Shown here piece after piece: positions 26,718 to 35,169 of a stretch of DNA of 64,000 nucleotides (the first letter of the stretch is position 1; the number at the start of each line of letters is the position of its first letter). The position numbers and the translations under genes were made by a program. This DNA comes from Paenirhizobium cremeum (GTDB lineage: Bacteria > Pseudomonadota > Alphaproteobacteria > Rhizobiales > Rhizobiaceae): the NCBI RefSeq assembly GCF_022884085.1, contig NZ_JAGGCS010000004.1:52599-116598 (forward strand). The letters are read 5' to 3'. The notes beneath the pieces are model-generated. The model saw nothing but the letters and a program-made list of their open reading frames with translations, was not told the origin of the DNA and ran no database searches.

Positions 26718-26954
26718 ATGAGCGAGCCTGCGGTCTATGACCTCAAGGGACTGAAATGCCCCCTGCCGGTCCTCAAGACCCGCCGCCGACTGGCCGGCAT
26801 GGTCGCCGGGGCCGAACTCAGGGTCGAAACCACCGATCCACTTGCTGTGATCGACATCCCGCATTTCTGCCGCGAAGACGGCCACGATCTCCTGGAGGCG
26901 ACCAGGACCGACGACGGTCATCGTTTCCTCATCCGCAAGGGGTCGGATCGTTAG
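26718..26954 (+). CDS. TusA-like sulfur-carrier protein
   Basis: 78 aa. YDLKGLKCPLPVLKTRRRL carries the cysteine of the CPxP motif that holds a persulfide in the TusA/SirA family. It may deliver sulfur for tRNA thiolation or molybdenum cofactor and formate-dehydrogenase sulfuration; the role is inferred. Confidence 0.9.
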   Translation: MSEPAVYDLKGLKCPLPVLKTRRRLAGMVAGAELRVETTDPLAVIDIPHFCREDGHDLLEATRTDDGHRFLIRKGSDR

Positions 26955-26983
26955 AGCCCGCTGTCTGCAAACCGGCAGCGGCT
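26955..26983. terminator. Hairpin between convergent tusA-like and CobW genes
   Basis: AGCCCGCTG (26955-26963) pairs with CAGCGGCT (26976-26983) with one bulged base. There is no U-run; its position suggests a convergent terminator. Confidence 0.4.
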
Positions 26984-27024
26984 ACACGATGACGGCATGC
27001 GCCATGACACCAAATCTCGGCGCC

Positions 27025-28191
27025 TCATATCTTCAAGCCAGGAATGGCGAGCGGATTGTCTTCGAGCGCAGCCCTGTCCGGCCGGTCAATTCCGGGACGT
27101 CCGGTAAAGGCGTCGAACAGTTCGCGCACATAGCTTTCCGGCAGATCCCTAGTAATCAACACCAGACGCGTGCGCCGATCCGATGGATCCGGCCAGCCCG
27201 GCAGGCGAACCGGCGGATGAAAGATGGACTGTACCCCGTGCAACACCACCGGCCAGTCCGGCCGGTCGGTCAGCGCCACCACGGCCTTCATGCGCAGCAG
27301 TTTATCTCCGTGGGTGGAGCGAAGAATATCGAGAAACATCTCCAGCGCCATCGGATCGATCGGCGCGTCATGGATGATCGAATAGGAACGGATGTCATCC
27401 CCGTGCCTGTTCACGTCATGATGGTGATGATGCCCATGGCTGTGGTGCCCGTGGTCATCATGATGGCCGTGACCATGGTGCCCATGGTCGTGATGGTCGT
27501 GACGATGTTCCTCCGCGATCTCGTCCTTTAGCCAACGGTCGACGTCGGCGATCTTCGTCGCCGGATCGTAGAGCCCGTTGACAAGAACGGCAACCTCTCC
27601 GGCTTCCTCGCTGTCGCCATCGGTGACCACGGCACGCGGATTGAGCTCTCTGAGCCTCGCCACGAGCGCATCGATCCCTGTGGCATCGGCGAGGGTCTTC
27701 TTTGTCAGGATCAGCCGGTCGGCTACCGCGACCTGCCGTACCGCCTCAATGAAGCTGTCCAGCGTCTTCATGCCGTTGACGGCATCGACGACGGTTACCA
27801 CGCCATCGAGATCGAAATGCTGGGCGATGGCCGGATGCCCCATCACCGATTGCATGACCGGCGCCGGATCGGCAAGTCCCGTCGTCTCGATCACGACCCG
27901 CGAGATCGGCTTCAACCTGCCGGTCTGCATGCCGTCGACCAGCATGGCCAGCGTCTCGACCAGTTCGCCGCGAACCGTACAGCACAGGCAACCGTCCGCA
28001 AGCTCGATGACGGAGTCGTTCGATGCCTCCACCAACATGTGGTCGATTCCGACTTCTCCGAACTCGTTGATGATGACGGCGGCATCCTTCATCGCCGCAT
28101 CCTTGAGGATACGGTTGAGAAGTGTCGACTTTCCGGCACCGAGGAAGCCGGTGATGATCGAAACCGGAATCCGGCTTTTTACAGGCGACAT
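27025..28191 (-). CDS. CobW/COG0523 GTPase with histidine-rich tract
   Basis: 388 aa G3E GTPase. Walker A GFLGAGKST (residues 15-23), metal-binding GCLCC (67-71), and Switch II/ETTGLADP near 102 are clear. About residues 228-266 hold 20 histidines, the metal-storage or buffering tract of COG0523 metallochaperones (Zn or Co). The C-terminal CobW domain is intact. It lies downstream of the D,D-carboxypeptidase on the same strand with 14 bp between them. Metal specificity is not visible; no Zur or cobalamin box was recognised. Confidence 0.85.
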   Translation of the reverse strand: MSPVKSRIPVSIITGFLGAGKSTLLNRILKDAAMKDAAVIINEFGEVGIDHMLVEASNDSVIELADGCLCCTVRGELVETLAMLVDGMQTGRLKPISRVVIETTGLADPAPVMQSVMGHPAIAQHFDLDGVVTVVDAVNGMKTLDSFIEAVRQVAVADRLILTKKTLADATGIDALVARLRELNPRAVVTDGDSEEAGEVAVLVNGLYDPATKIADVDRWLKDEIAEEHRHDHHDHGHHGHGHHDDHGHHSHGHHHHHDVNRHGDDIRSYSIIHDAPIDPMALEMFLDILRSTHGDKLLRMKAVVALTDRPDWPVVLHGVQSIFHPPVRLPGWPDPSDRRTRLVLITRDLPESYVRELFDAFTGRPGIDRPDRAALEDNPLAIPGLKI

Positions 28192-28205
28192 GATATCTCT
28201 CGAAG

Positions 28206-29324
28206 TCAGAATGTGGGCCGCGGCTTCGGAATCGGCACGTTGGCGATCTCGGCGACATCGGCGCTGCCCGGCTTCTTCGCGGGAGCTTCCGTACCGGGGA
28301 TCAGACCCGCAAAGACCGTGCGTGGCGGCCGCCCCATTTCATGGATATGGGGCGAGCGCAGCTTCATGCGGCCGGCCTCGTCGCGCCCTTCGCTACGAAC
28401 TTCGCGCGCCTTCGGATTGCAGACCTCGGCGCTGATATCGGTCACCTCGCCATAGGCGTCCCCATAGGGCTGCAGCGTATCGAGGCGCGGGCCGGAATTG
28501 CCCGATGTCGTCAACGCCTTCTGCAGCAGTTCGGCGGAAATATCGGCGCGTCCGCCGAGACTGTCCGCACCGAGCACGACGGACACGACCGTGCGGCCGT
28601 TGCGCGTCGCCGAGGAAACCTGATTGAAGCCGGACGCACAGATATAACCAGTCTTCATGCCATCGGCGCCGTCGAAACGACCGATGAGCAGGTTGTAATT
28701 GGGATATTCCTTTTTGCCGGTATTGATCCCTTCCAGCGAGAAATAACCGGCATATTCCGGAAACTGGCGCCGCAATGCGACCGCGAGGATCGCAAGATCG
28801 CGAGCGGTTGTGTACTGGCCCTTGCCCGGCAGTCCATTGGGGTTGATGAAATGCGAGGAGGTCATGCCGAGGCTCCTTGCATCCGCATTCATGCGGGCAA
28901 CGAAGTTATCGACCGACCCGCTGACCCGCTCGCCGATAGCAACGGCAATGTCGTTGGCCGATTTGACCAGCAGGATCTTGAGTGCGCTGTCGAGCGTCAA
29001 CTGGGCGCCCGGCTTGTAATACATCTTGCTCGCCGGCTGATCCGCGGCGTTCTTGCTCATCGTCACCACGCTTTCGAGCGAGACCTCGCCCGCACGGATC
29101 GCCTTGAAGGTCGAATAGGCGGTCATCATCTTGGTGAGCGATGCCGGATACCACTTGCGGAACGCATCTTCATGTTCGATCACCCGGCCCGACCCGACAT
29201 CCACGACCATCTTGGGATTGGCATGGGAGAGCGTCGGAAACGCGAGAGTCAGGACGCAGACGAGAGCTGCCAGCCCCCGACCGGTCTTCTGCGTTTTCTG
29301 CACGGCGGAATACTTCGTCGACAC
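28206..29324 (-). CDS. D-alanyl-D-alanine carboxypeptidase (PBP5/6-like)
   Basis: About 372 aa from a GTG at 29324 with GAGGA upstream (the longer frame to 29366 is not needed). A signal peptide (GLAALVCVLTLAFPTLSHA) precedes the penicillin-binding SxxK (SLTK 62-65), SxN (SAND) and KTG (MKTGYICASG) motifs. It trims the terminal D-Ala from peptidoglycan stem peptides. The C-terminal tail is basic and proline-rich, without a clear amphipathic anchor. Confidence 0.88.
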   Translation of the reverse strand: MSTKYSAVQKTQKTGRGLAALVCVLTLAFPTLSHANPKMVVDVGSGRVIEHEDAFRKWYPASLTKMMTAYSTFKAIRAGEVSLESVVTMSKNAADQPASKMYYKPGAQLTLDSALKILLVKSANDIAVAIGERVSGSVDNFVARMNADARSLGMTSSHFINPNGLPGKGQYTTARDLAILAVALRRQFPEYAGYFSLEGINTGKKEYPNYNLLIGRFDGADGMKTGYICASGFNQVSSATRNGRTVVSVVLGADSLGGRADISAELLQKALTTSGNSGPRLDTLQPYGDAYGEVTDISAEVCNPKAREVRSEGRDEAGRMKLRSPHIHEMGRPPRTVFAGLIPGTEAPAKKPGSADVAEIANVPIPKPRPTF

Positions 29325-29481
29325 GATCAGTCCTCTTCGGATGCGGATGAGTCTCGCAAATGGCAATTATTTGCCCTATGACTTCAAGCAATGGCAAAGC
29401 CCATTGAATACGTCAATCTTGAGGCGCACATTCCCGCGCCGTCCCAAGCAATACTCTGAAATCGTCGAGCAGGAAAGCAAC

Positions 29482-30645
29482 ATGCCGATATTGAACCGCG
29501 CTGCCGAACTCCAGGCGGAGGTCAGCGAATGGCGTCGCCATCTTCATGCCAATCCGGAAATTCTCTACGATGTCGAGAACACCGCGGCCTTCGTCGCAGA
29601 GAAGCTCAAGGAATTCGGCGTTGACGAAATCGTGACCGGCATCGGGAGAACCGGGGTCGTGGGCGTAATCAACGGACGTGGCGAGAGCCGTCGCTCCATC
29701 GGCCTGCGCGCCGACATGGATGCGCTGCCGATCGAGGAGATGAGCGGCAAGCCATGGGCCTCGAGAATCGCCGGTAGGATGCATGCCTGCGGCCATGACG
29801 GACATACCGCCATGCTGCTGGGTGCGGCAAAATACCTCGCCGAAACCCGGAACTTCAACGGCAGGGTCATCGTCATCTTTCAGCCGGCGGAAGAAGGCGG
29901 CGCAGGAGCGCTCGCCATGGTTCAGGACGGGCTGATGGAACGTTTCGGCATCAAGGAAGTCTATGGCATGCACAACATGCCAGGCCAGCCGGTCGGCACC
30001 TTCTCGATCCGCAAGGGCGGCATCATGGCTGCTCCGGACAAGTTTTTCATCACCGTCAAAGGCCGCGGCGGCCACGCGGCCGAACCGCATAATACGGTAG
30101 ACCCGATCGCCATCGGCGCCCAAATCGTCACCAACCTGCAACTGATCGCCGCGCGAAACGCCAACCCGCTGCGCTCCGTCGTGGTTTCCGTCACCCGCTT
30201 CAACGCCGGAACGACCCACAACATCATTCCGGAAGAGGCTTCGCTGACCGGCACCGTCCGTTCGCTCGACGAAAACGTCCGCGACCTCGCCGAGAAGCGT
30301 ATCTATGACATTGCCCACGGCCTCGCCGCCGCCAACGGGGCGGAAGCGGAAGTCGTCTACGAACGTGCCTGCCCGGTCACGGTCAATCATCCGGAAGAAA
30401 CCGAACATGCCGCCCGCGCCGCCATGGACGTCGCCGGCAAGGACAAGGTCAACACCGAGATCGATCCTTCGATGGCCGGGGAGGATTTCGCCTTCATGCT
30501 GCAGTCGAAACCTGGCGCCTATATCATGATCGGCCACGGCGACACCCCCGGACTGCACAATCCGTCCTACGACTTCAACGACGAGGTTCTTGCCTATGGC
30601 ATATCCTATTGGGTGCGCCTCGCCGAACAGCGACTGACCGATTGA
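29482..30645 (+). CDS. M20-family amidohydrolase (hippurate hydrolase-like)
   Basis: 387 aa from the ATG at 29482 (MPILNRAAELQAEVSEWRR). Metal ligands lie in MHACGHDGHTAMLLG, QPAEEGGAGA and the late AGEDFAFML. Family members cleave N-acyl amino acids or related amides; the substrate is unclear. It precedes a hairpin and tRNA-Arg. Confidence 0.85.
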   Translation: MPILNRAAELQAEVSEWRRHLHANPEILYDVENTAAFVAEKLKEFGVDEIVTGIGRTGVVGVINGRGESRRSIGLRADMDALPIEEMSGKPWASRIAGRMHACGHDGHTAMLLGAAKYLAETRNFNGRVIVIFQPAEEGGAGALAMVQDGLMERFGIKEVYGMHNMPGQPVGTFSIRKGGIMAAPDKFFITVKGRGGHAAEPHNTVDPIAIGAQIVTNLQLIAARNANPLRSVVVSVTRFNAGTTHNIIPEEASLTGTVRSLDENVRDLAEKRIYDIAHGLAAANGAEAEVVYERACPVTVNHPEETEHAARAAMDVAGKDKVNTEIDPSMAGEDFAFMLQSKPGAYIMIGHGDTPGLHNPSYDFNDEVLAYGISYWVRLAEQRLTD

Positions 30646-30663
30646 TGCCACACCCTGCAGCCG

Positions 30664-30695
30664 CAAAAGGGCTTGGCTTCCCGCCCGGCCTTTTG
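30664..30695 (+). terminator. Candidate terminator after the amidohydrolase gene
   Basis: CAAAAGG (30664-30670) pairs with CCTTTTG (30689-30695); GGGC and GCCC can extend the inner part imperfectly, with T-rich sequence in the second arm. Confidence 0.5.
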
Positions 30696-30711
30696 TATGG
30701 ATGCGTCGAGT

Positions 30712-30788
30712 GGTCCCGTAGCTCAGCAGGATAGAGCATCAGATTCCTAATCTGGGGGTCGCGCGTTCGAATCGCGCCGGGATCACCA
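30712..30788 (+). tRNA. tRNA-Arg (anticodon CCT)
   Basis: 77-nt cloverleaf: acceptor GGTCCCG pairs with CGGGATC (one G-U), D arm GCTC/GAGC, anticodon arm TCAGA-TTCCTAA-TCTGG with CCT at 30746-30748, T arm GCGCG-TTCGAAT-CGCGC, and an encoded CCA. It decodes AGG. Confidence 0.96.
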
Positions 30789-30935
30789 TTCATTCCTGCT
30801 GCGGGTCGAGCGGGCAATCGCACCGGGAATATTTACCAGTCTTTCAGATTCCCCCTCGTGAATAGCGCTTCACGTCTTGATCGCGAATGCTGCATTCGAC
30901 GATATTGGGCGCGTCATCATTGCTGCGGGGGCGCA

Positions 30936-31226
30936 ATGCAGAACGAAATCAGCATCACCGGTCTCGAAATCCGCACGCTGCAGGAGATGGGATGGCCGTT
31001 ATGGCTTTTCGCCATAGTGGCTTTCGTGGGCGTGTTTGCCATGCTGCGGCGGGCTGCATCGAGACCGCAGAACATCGAAACCACTTTCCGCAAGACATTC
31101 TCCCTGACGGACGACGAGATGATGGAGGCCATCATCCGGCATTACATGGGAAAGCACGCCTGCGACCGGCAGGATGCGATGCGGCAGCTTCTGCGGGAAG
31201 TGGACCCCGAACTGGTACGGCCCTGA
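30936..31226 (+). CDS. Small membrane protein, hypothetical
   Basis: About 95 aa from the ATG at 30936, preceded by GCGGGGGC. One hydrophobic helix (GWPLWLFAIVAFVGVFAML) is followed by a helical cytoplasmic part ending in a segment with CDRQDAMRQLLREVDPE. Nothing in the sequence tells its function. It sits between tRNA-Arg and the stress locus. Confidence 0.55.
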   Translation: MQNEISITGLEIRTLQEMGWPLWLFAIVAFVGVFAMLRRAASRPQNIETTFRKTFSLTDDEMMEAIIRHYMGKHACDRQDAMRQLLREVDPELVRP

Positions 31227-31298
31227 CGGATCTTCGCCCCAACGGGCATTCACCCGGCGACCAGGCAGCGGTCCTTCGGCAGATTCAAAGCCCGGAGC

Positions 31299-31463
31299 TC
31301 AATAGCACTTGGTGCCTTCTGCACTGCCGATGCTGGCGGTAAGCTGGCCGTCGAGATGCGGCCTGTCGTCCCCGAGGGCCCACACACCGACGCCGATCAA
31401 TCCCGCCCACATGGCGAGTGAAATGTTAGTCGCGACAATGAGGGCTTTCATCCTCGTGGTCAT
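31299..31463 (-). CDS. Small membrane peptide downstream of the NepR-like gene
   Basis: 54 codons from ATG 31463 to TGA 31299, with AGGAG about ten bases upstream. It starts MTTRMKALIVATNISLAMW; a hydrophobic helix is followed by a short hydrophilic end. It lies 81 bp downstream of the NepR-like gene on the same strand and may share its transcript. Function is unknown. Confidence 0.45.
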   Translation of the reverse strand: MTTRMKALIVATNISLAMWAGLIGVGVWALGDDRPHLDGQLTASIGSAEGTKCY

Positions 31464-31544
31464 GGCGGGTTGCTCCTGGATCAGTCTGGAGCAGAATGGC
31501 AGAGAGGTTTTTGAGTCCGCTTAAGCCGATCGCTAAAATTCGAT

Positions 31545-31742
31545 CTATCTCTTCGATTTTCGCGTCGTCCAGCCGGACTGACGCTTTTGATCGATGGCGC
31601 GCTGAAGCGCGAAGGCGGCCTCGATCAGGCGGTTTGGAACCGGCTCTCCTTCGATGGCGCCATGCAGCAAGTCCAGCTTGCGGCGAACCAGCCGGCTGTC
31701 AGCCTTCGTATCCTGCGCATTGCTGCCTGGATCGTTCCCCAT
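31545..31742 (-). CDS. NepR-like anti-sigma factor
   Basis: 65 aa from the ATG at 31742, with GGAGG five bases upstream (the GTG at 31748 is too close to that box). The segment RKLDLLHGAIEGEPVPNRL matches the NepR core pattern in which an acidic-Pro-Val-Pro turn separates two helices that clamp an EcfG sigma factor. It is divergent from an EcfG-like sigma gene and has its own EcfG-type promoter at 31852-31876. No phyR or sensor kinase is near. The short length keeps the call at family level. Confidence 0.55.
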   Translation of the reverse strand: MGNDPGSNAQDTKADSRLVRRKLDLLHGAIEGEPVPNRLIEAAFALQRAIDQKRQSGWTTRKSKR

Positions 31743-31851
31743 GCCCACCTCCAGCGGTCCGAAAGGCCCGTCTCCGTCATCTTTCTCCGGGGCGCAGCCC
31801 TGTTTCGCGGCGATATGCCTACCCTTCGCCAGTTCTTCGTCCTGTCATTCC

Positions 31852-31876
31852 AACCGTTCGCGGCTCCGGATGTTCC
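31852..31876 (-). promoter_or_regulatory. EcfG-type promoter of the NepR-like gene
   Basis: Minus strand: GGAAC (31872-31876), 16 bp, GGTT (31852-31855). This fits the general-stress pattern GGAAC-N18-TT. It predicts a leader of about 100 nt before 31742. Confidence 0.6.
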
Positions 31877-31908
31877 TGCGCAAACGCGATACCCCGTTGG
31901 CGCCGGCC

Positions 31909-31933
31909 GGAACCACAGCAGGCGGGCGGCGTT
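31909..31933 (+). promoter_or_regulatory. EcfG-type promoter of the EcfG-like sigma gene
   Basis: GGAAC (31909-31913), 16 bp, CGTT (31930-31933): an exact match to the alphaproteobacterial general-stress consensus GGAAC-N16-CGTT. It lies about 50 bp upstream of the sigma gene start, so the gene is probably self-activated. Confidence 0.72.
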
Positions 31934-31981
31934 AAATAGCATATCTCCCGTCCGTATTGTTCGCCATAGAGGAAGACGACA

Positions 31982-32539
31982 TTGGCAGCCCAGAGAGCCA
32001 GGCGCGATGCGCAGATGGAGGTGGTCGAACTCATTCCGGCGCTCCGGGCTTTTGCCCGAACCTTTTGCAGCAAGGCCGAGGATGCCGACGATCTCGTTCA
32101 GGAAACCCTGACCAAGGCGCTTGGCAATCTCGACAAGTTCGAGCCGGGCACCCGCCTGAAGTCATGGCTGTTCACCATCATGCGCAACAGCTTTTTCACG
32201 AACATCCGGCGGCGGGGTCGCGAAAATGTCGGCCTGCCCGACGACATAGCCGAATATCTGACGGTGGAAGCCAGCCAGGAATGGTCGGTAGAGGTCGAAG
32301 ACGTTCGCCGCGCGCTCTGGAGGCTACCTGAGCACCATCGCGAGATGCTGATATTGATCGTCATGCTGGGAGAACGCTACGAGGACGCGGCCGCCATATG
32401 CGGCTGTCCCATGGGGACGGTGAAGAGCCGTTTGAACCGCGCAAGGCGACAATTGCTCAGGGAATTGGGAGAAGCGCCACAAGAAACAGACGACCGAGAA
32501 CCGGGCGGATCCATTCGGTCGAACCTGCGGCGCGTTTGA
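31982..32539 (+). CDS. EcfG-like ECF sigma factor
   Basis: 185 aa from a TTG preceded by GAGGA; an ATG at 32015 is an alternative. Sigma region 2 is LVQETLTKALGNLDKFEPGTRLKSWLFTIMRN; region 4 contains EDAAAICGCPMGTVKSRLNRAR. The sequence resembles the ECF15 (EcfG/RpoE2) group, including WLFTIMRNSFF and RRRGRE. EcfG factors drive the general stress response when PhyR sequesters NepR. Having a NepR-like neighbour but no PhyR suggests a paralogous branch. Confidence 0.85.
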   Translation: MAAQRARRDAQMEVVELIPALRAFARTFCSKAEDADDLVQETLTKALGNLDKFEPGTRLKSWLFTIMRNSFFTNIRRRGRENVGLPDDIAEYLTVEASQEWSVEVEDVRRALWRLPEHHREMLILIVMLGERYEDAAAICGCPMGTVKSRLNRARRQLLRELGEAPQETDDREPGGSIRSNLRRV

Positions 32540-32611
32540 CCTGTGTATTCATTTCTCGGAATTGGGAAGGACGGGTCCCGGCAAATCGCGGGACCCGCTA
32601 TCGCGACGCAA

Positions 32612-33112
32612 TCAGGCCGCCTTCTTCCGCGCTGCGACATTGACGGCGCTTTCGGCAAGCTTGGTCAATGCGTCATCCGTCGCACTTTCTTCTTCCAAGG
32701 TGGCGTCCAGCAAGGCGACTGCCTTGGAATGGCCGAGCTGCTTGGCCCAGGCCCGCAGCGTGCCATAACGGCTGATTTCGTAATGTTCGACCGCCTGTGC
32801 CGCCGCCAGCAGCCCGGCATCGAGTGCGGGCGTTCCCTTGAACTCCTCGAGGATCTCCTCGCCTTCCTCGATAATCCCGTCGATCGCCGGACACGTCTTG
32901 CCCCGAGCACGCTTGCCGATGATCTCGAAAACCTGCTGCAGACGCTCGACCTGTCCCTCGGTTTCCTCCTTATGCTTCTCGAATGCCATCTTCAGCTTGG
33001 AATCCTGTGCGCCGCGCGCCATCTTCGGCAGGGCTTTCAGGATCTTGCGCTCGGCGTAATAGATGTCCTTGAGGGTTTCAAGAAACAGGTCATCAAGAGT
33101 CTTCTGTGTCAT
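32612..33112 (-). CDS. YciF/DUF892 ferritin-like protein
   Basis: 166 aa, all helical, with LKDIYYAERKILKALPKMA and EHYEISRYGTLRAWAKQLGH containing the conserved carboxylates and histidine of the DUF892 ferritin-like fold. Members of this family are typical general-stress proteins, role unclear. An EcfG-type promoter precedes it (33153-33177). Confidence 0.88.
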   Translation of the reverse strand: MTQKTLDDLFLETLKDIYYAERKILKALPKMARGAQDSKLKMAFEKHKEETEGQVERLQQVFEIIGKRARGKTCPAIDGIIEEGEEILEEFKGTPALDAGLLAAAQAVEHYEISRYGTLRAWAKQLGHSKAVALLDATLEEESATDDALTKLAESAVNVAARKKAA

Positions 33113-33152
33113 TACCGCTGTCTCCTCATCATGGTGAATTGCACAGGATGAG

Positions 33153-33177
33153 AACCAAGCACGGGCGGCTTTGTTCC
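33153..33177 (-). promoter_or_regulatory. EcfG-type promoter of the yciF-like gene
   Basis: Minus strand: GGAAC (33173-33177), 16 bp, GGTT (33153-33156), about 40 bp upstream of the ATG at 33112. It matches the same pattern as the NepR-like promoter. Confidence 0.65.
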
Positions 33178-33199
33178 GGAAAATTCGAACACCCTGCGG

Positions 33200-35044
33200 T
33201 CAGCCGCGCAACGCACGCAGGGCATTCAGGATTACCGCCACGTCGATCACTTCCTGCAACAGTGCGCCTTGGACGGGTGGGAGATATCCGCCCGCGGCAA
33301 AGATCATCGCCCCGACAGAAAGAGCCAGCCCGGCGACAACGCTTTGGCGGGCGATACGCCGCGTCCTGCGGGCAATCGCCAGAGCCTGTGGGAGACGCTC
33401 CAGCATGTCGACCAAGAGTACCACGTCGGCGGTTTCGGAGGATGCAGCAGCGCCGCGCGCGCCCATGGCCACGCCCAGGTCGGCCGCGGCCAGGGCCGGC
33501 GCGTCGTTGACACCGTCTCCAATCATCATCACCGGACCATTGCGGCGTTCGCCCAGAACTACCTCCACCTTTTCTCCGGGCAGCAAGCCTCCCCGAATCT
33601 CGTCGACTCCCAGCATCCTGCCGGCAGCATCCACCACGTCGGCGCGATCCCCCGATGCGAGCACGAAGCGCCGAATGCCCTGCGCCCGGAACGCATCGAT
33701 TGCCGCACCCGCGTCTGGGCGCAGCCGATCCGCCAGCAGGATGATACCCGCCACCTTGCCGTCGATGCCGAGGGCGACGACGGCAGTGCCGGGCGGCAGA
33801 TCGGCGCCCAGAGCGCGAGGATCGCCGGACGAGCATCTGCCACGCACGAAATCGCTGCCGCCCACCACCACCGCGTGGCCATCTATCCGGCCTTCCAGAC
33901 CGGTACCCGGCGTTTCGACGACCTCCACAGGCGTGGAAAGAACCATGCCTCGCGTCTTTGCTTCGCGCACCAGCGCTTCCGCGCTGACATGGTTGGAAGC
34001 CTGGTCGAGCGAAGCGGCAAGGCGCAAGACTTCGTCCTCCGGCACGGCACCGGAAGACCGGATCGCAACGACCCCCGCTTGTCCGCCGGTCAACGTACCG
34101 GTCTTGTCGAGCACCGCGACACGGATCGTCGCAAGCGTTTCGAGCGCTCCGCCGCTTTTCACCAGCACGCCGCGGGATGCAGCCCTTGAGAGGCCGGAGA
34201 TGATCGCGACCGGAACCGCAAGGATAAGAGGACACGGCGTGGCAACGACGAGAACGGCAAGCGCTCGAGTGCTGTCTCCGCTCGCCCACCATGCGCTGCC
34301 GGCGAGCGCAAGCGTCAGCAGCAGGAACCAGAGAGCATAGCGATCGGCAAGACGCATCATCGGCGCGCGGCTTTGCTGGGCCGTTTCCACCAGTCGCACG
34401 ATGCCGGCATACGTGCTTTCCTCCGAACGCCGTAGTACCTCGAGATCGAAGGCGCTGCCCACCACGGTGCCACCGCTCGCCACCTCGTCCTGCCGTGAAA
34501 GCCGCACAGGGAGCGATTCACCGGTCAACGCCGACATGTCGACATCCGCCTGGTCGGACAGAAGTCGCCCATCGACAGGTACGACCTCGCCGCGCCGCAT
34601 CAGGATACGTTCGCCGGGACAGAGACTTTCGATCGGCACTTCCTCCAAATGGCCATCGACATAGCGCATGGCGGTACGGGCCACGCGACCAAGGAGCGCG
34701 GTCATTTCCCGCCTCGCTCGCCCTTCGGCGAAATTTTCGAGCTGCTGTCCTCCGGCATACATCAGCGCCACGATGGCGCCTGCAAGCGGTTCCCCGAAAG
34801 CCAGCGCCGCCGACATGGAAAGCCCGGCGATCACATCGACGCCGAGATGCCCCCTCGCAAGCGACTGCAGGATTTCCACTGCAAGTGCAGCGAGGACAAC
34901 CCCCGTTCCGCCGAACCACGCAAGCATTGCAAGATCGGGACGACCGAGGAAAAAGGCAAGACCACCACCGCCGAGCGCTGCGAGCGCGAGAACGGCGAGA
35001 AATACCGATCCATAGTCGCGCGCGAACACCGATATGGACCTCAT
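33200..35044 (-). CDS. P1B-type heavy-metal ATPase without N-terminal metal-binding domain
   Basis: 614 aa from the ATG at 35044, which follows GAGGAAG. Actuator TGES (174-177), membrane motif TPCP (269-272), phosphorylation DKTGT (313-317), and GDGVND near the C-terminus are all present, so the core is intact. No N-terminal HMA domain. The usual P1B SxHP motif reads SNHV (350-353), and the metal-site motif is TPCP rather than CPC or SPC. The transported metal cannot be stated. It lies next to the yciF-like gene. Confidence 0.87.
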   Translation of the reverse strand: MRSISVFARDYGSVFLAVLALAALGGGGLAFFLGRPDLAMLAWFGGTGVVLAALAVEILQSLARGHLGVDVIAGLSMSAALAFGEPLAGAIVALMYAGGQQLENFAEGRARREMTALLGRVARTAMRYVDGHLEEVPIESLCPGERILMRRGEVVPVDGRLLSDQADVDMSALTGESLPVRLSRQDEVASGGTVVGSAFDLEVLRRSEESTYAGIVRLVETAQQSRAPMMRLADRYALWFLLLTLALAGSAWWASGDSTRALAVLVVATPCPLILAVPVAIISGLSRAASRGVLVKSGGALETLATIRVAVLDKTGTLTGGQAGVVAIRSSGAVPEDEVLRLAASLDQASNHVSAEALVREAKTRGMVLSTPVEVVETPGTGLEGRIDGHAVVVGGSDFVRGRCSSGDPRALGADLPPGTAVVALGIDGKVAGIILLADRLRPDAGAAIDAFRAQGIRRFVLASGDRADVVDAAGRMLGVDEIRGGLLPGEKVEVVLGERRNGPVMMIGDGVNDAPALAAADLGVAMGARGAAASSETADVVLLVDMLERLPQALAIARRTRRIARQSVVAGLALSVGAMIFAAGGYLPPVQGALLQEVIDVAVILNALRALRG

Positions 35045-35169
35045 AGCTTCCTCACCCCGCCACCACCAATCGCCGTCGAGCCGAACGAGCATTTATAAGC
35101 AATGCTTGCCGCCCGCCGCTTTCCCTTGTAGACGGATCGGCGAATGAAGCAATCTCCGGACAAACCCAT

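Noticed and set aside
27415..27520. Run of repeated CATG/GATGGT-like units resembling a tandem repeat
   Set aside because: It encodes the His-rich tract of the CobW-like GTPase and is explained by that low-complexity coding sequence.
30712..31300. tRNA-Arg as an integration site for a genomic island carrying the stress locus
   Set aside because: No integrase or repeat of the tRNA 3' end was found downstream in the window.
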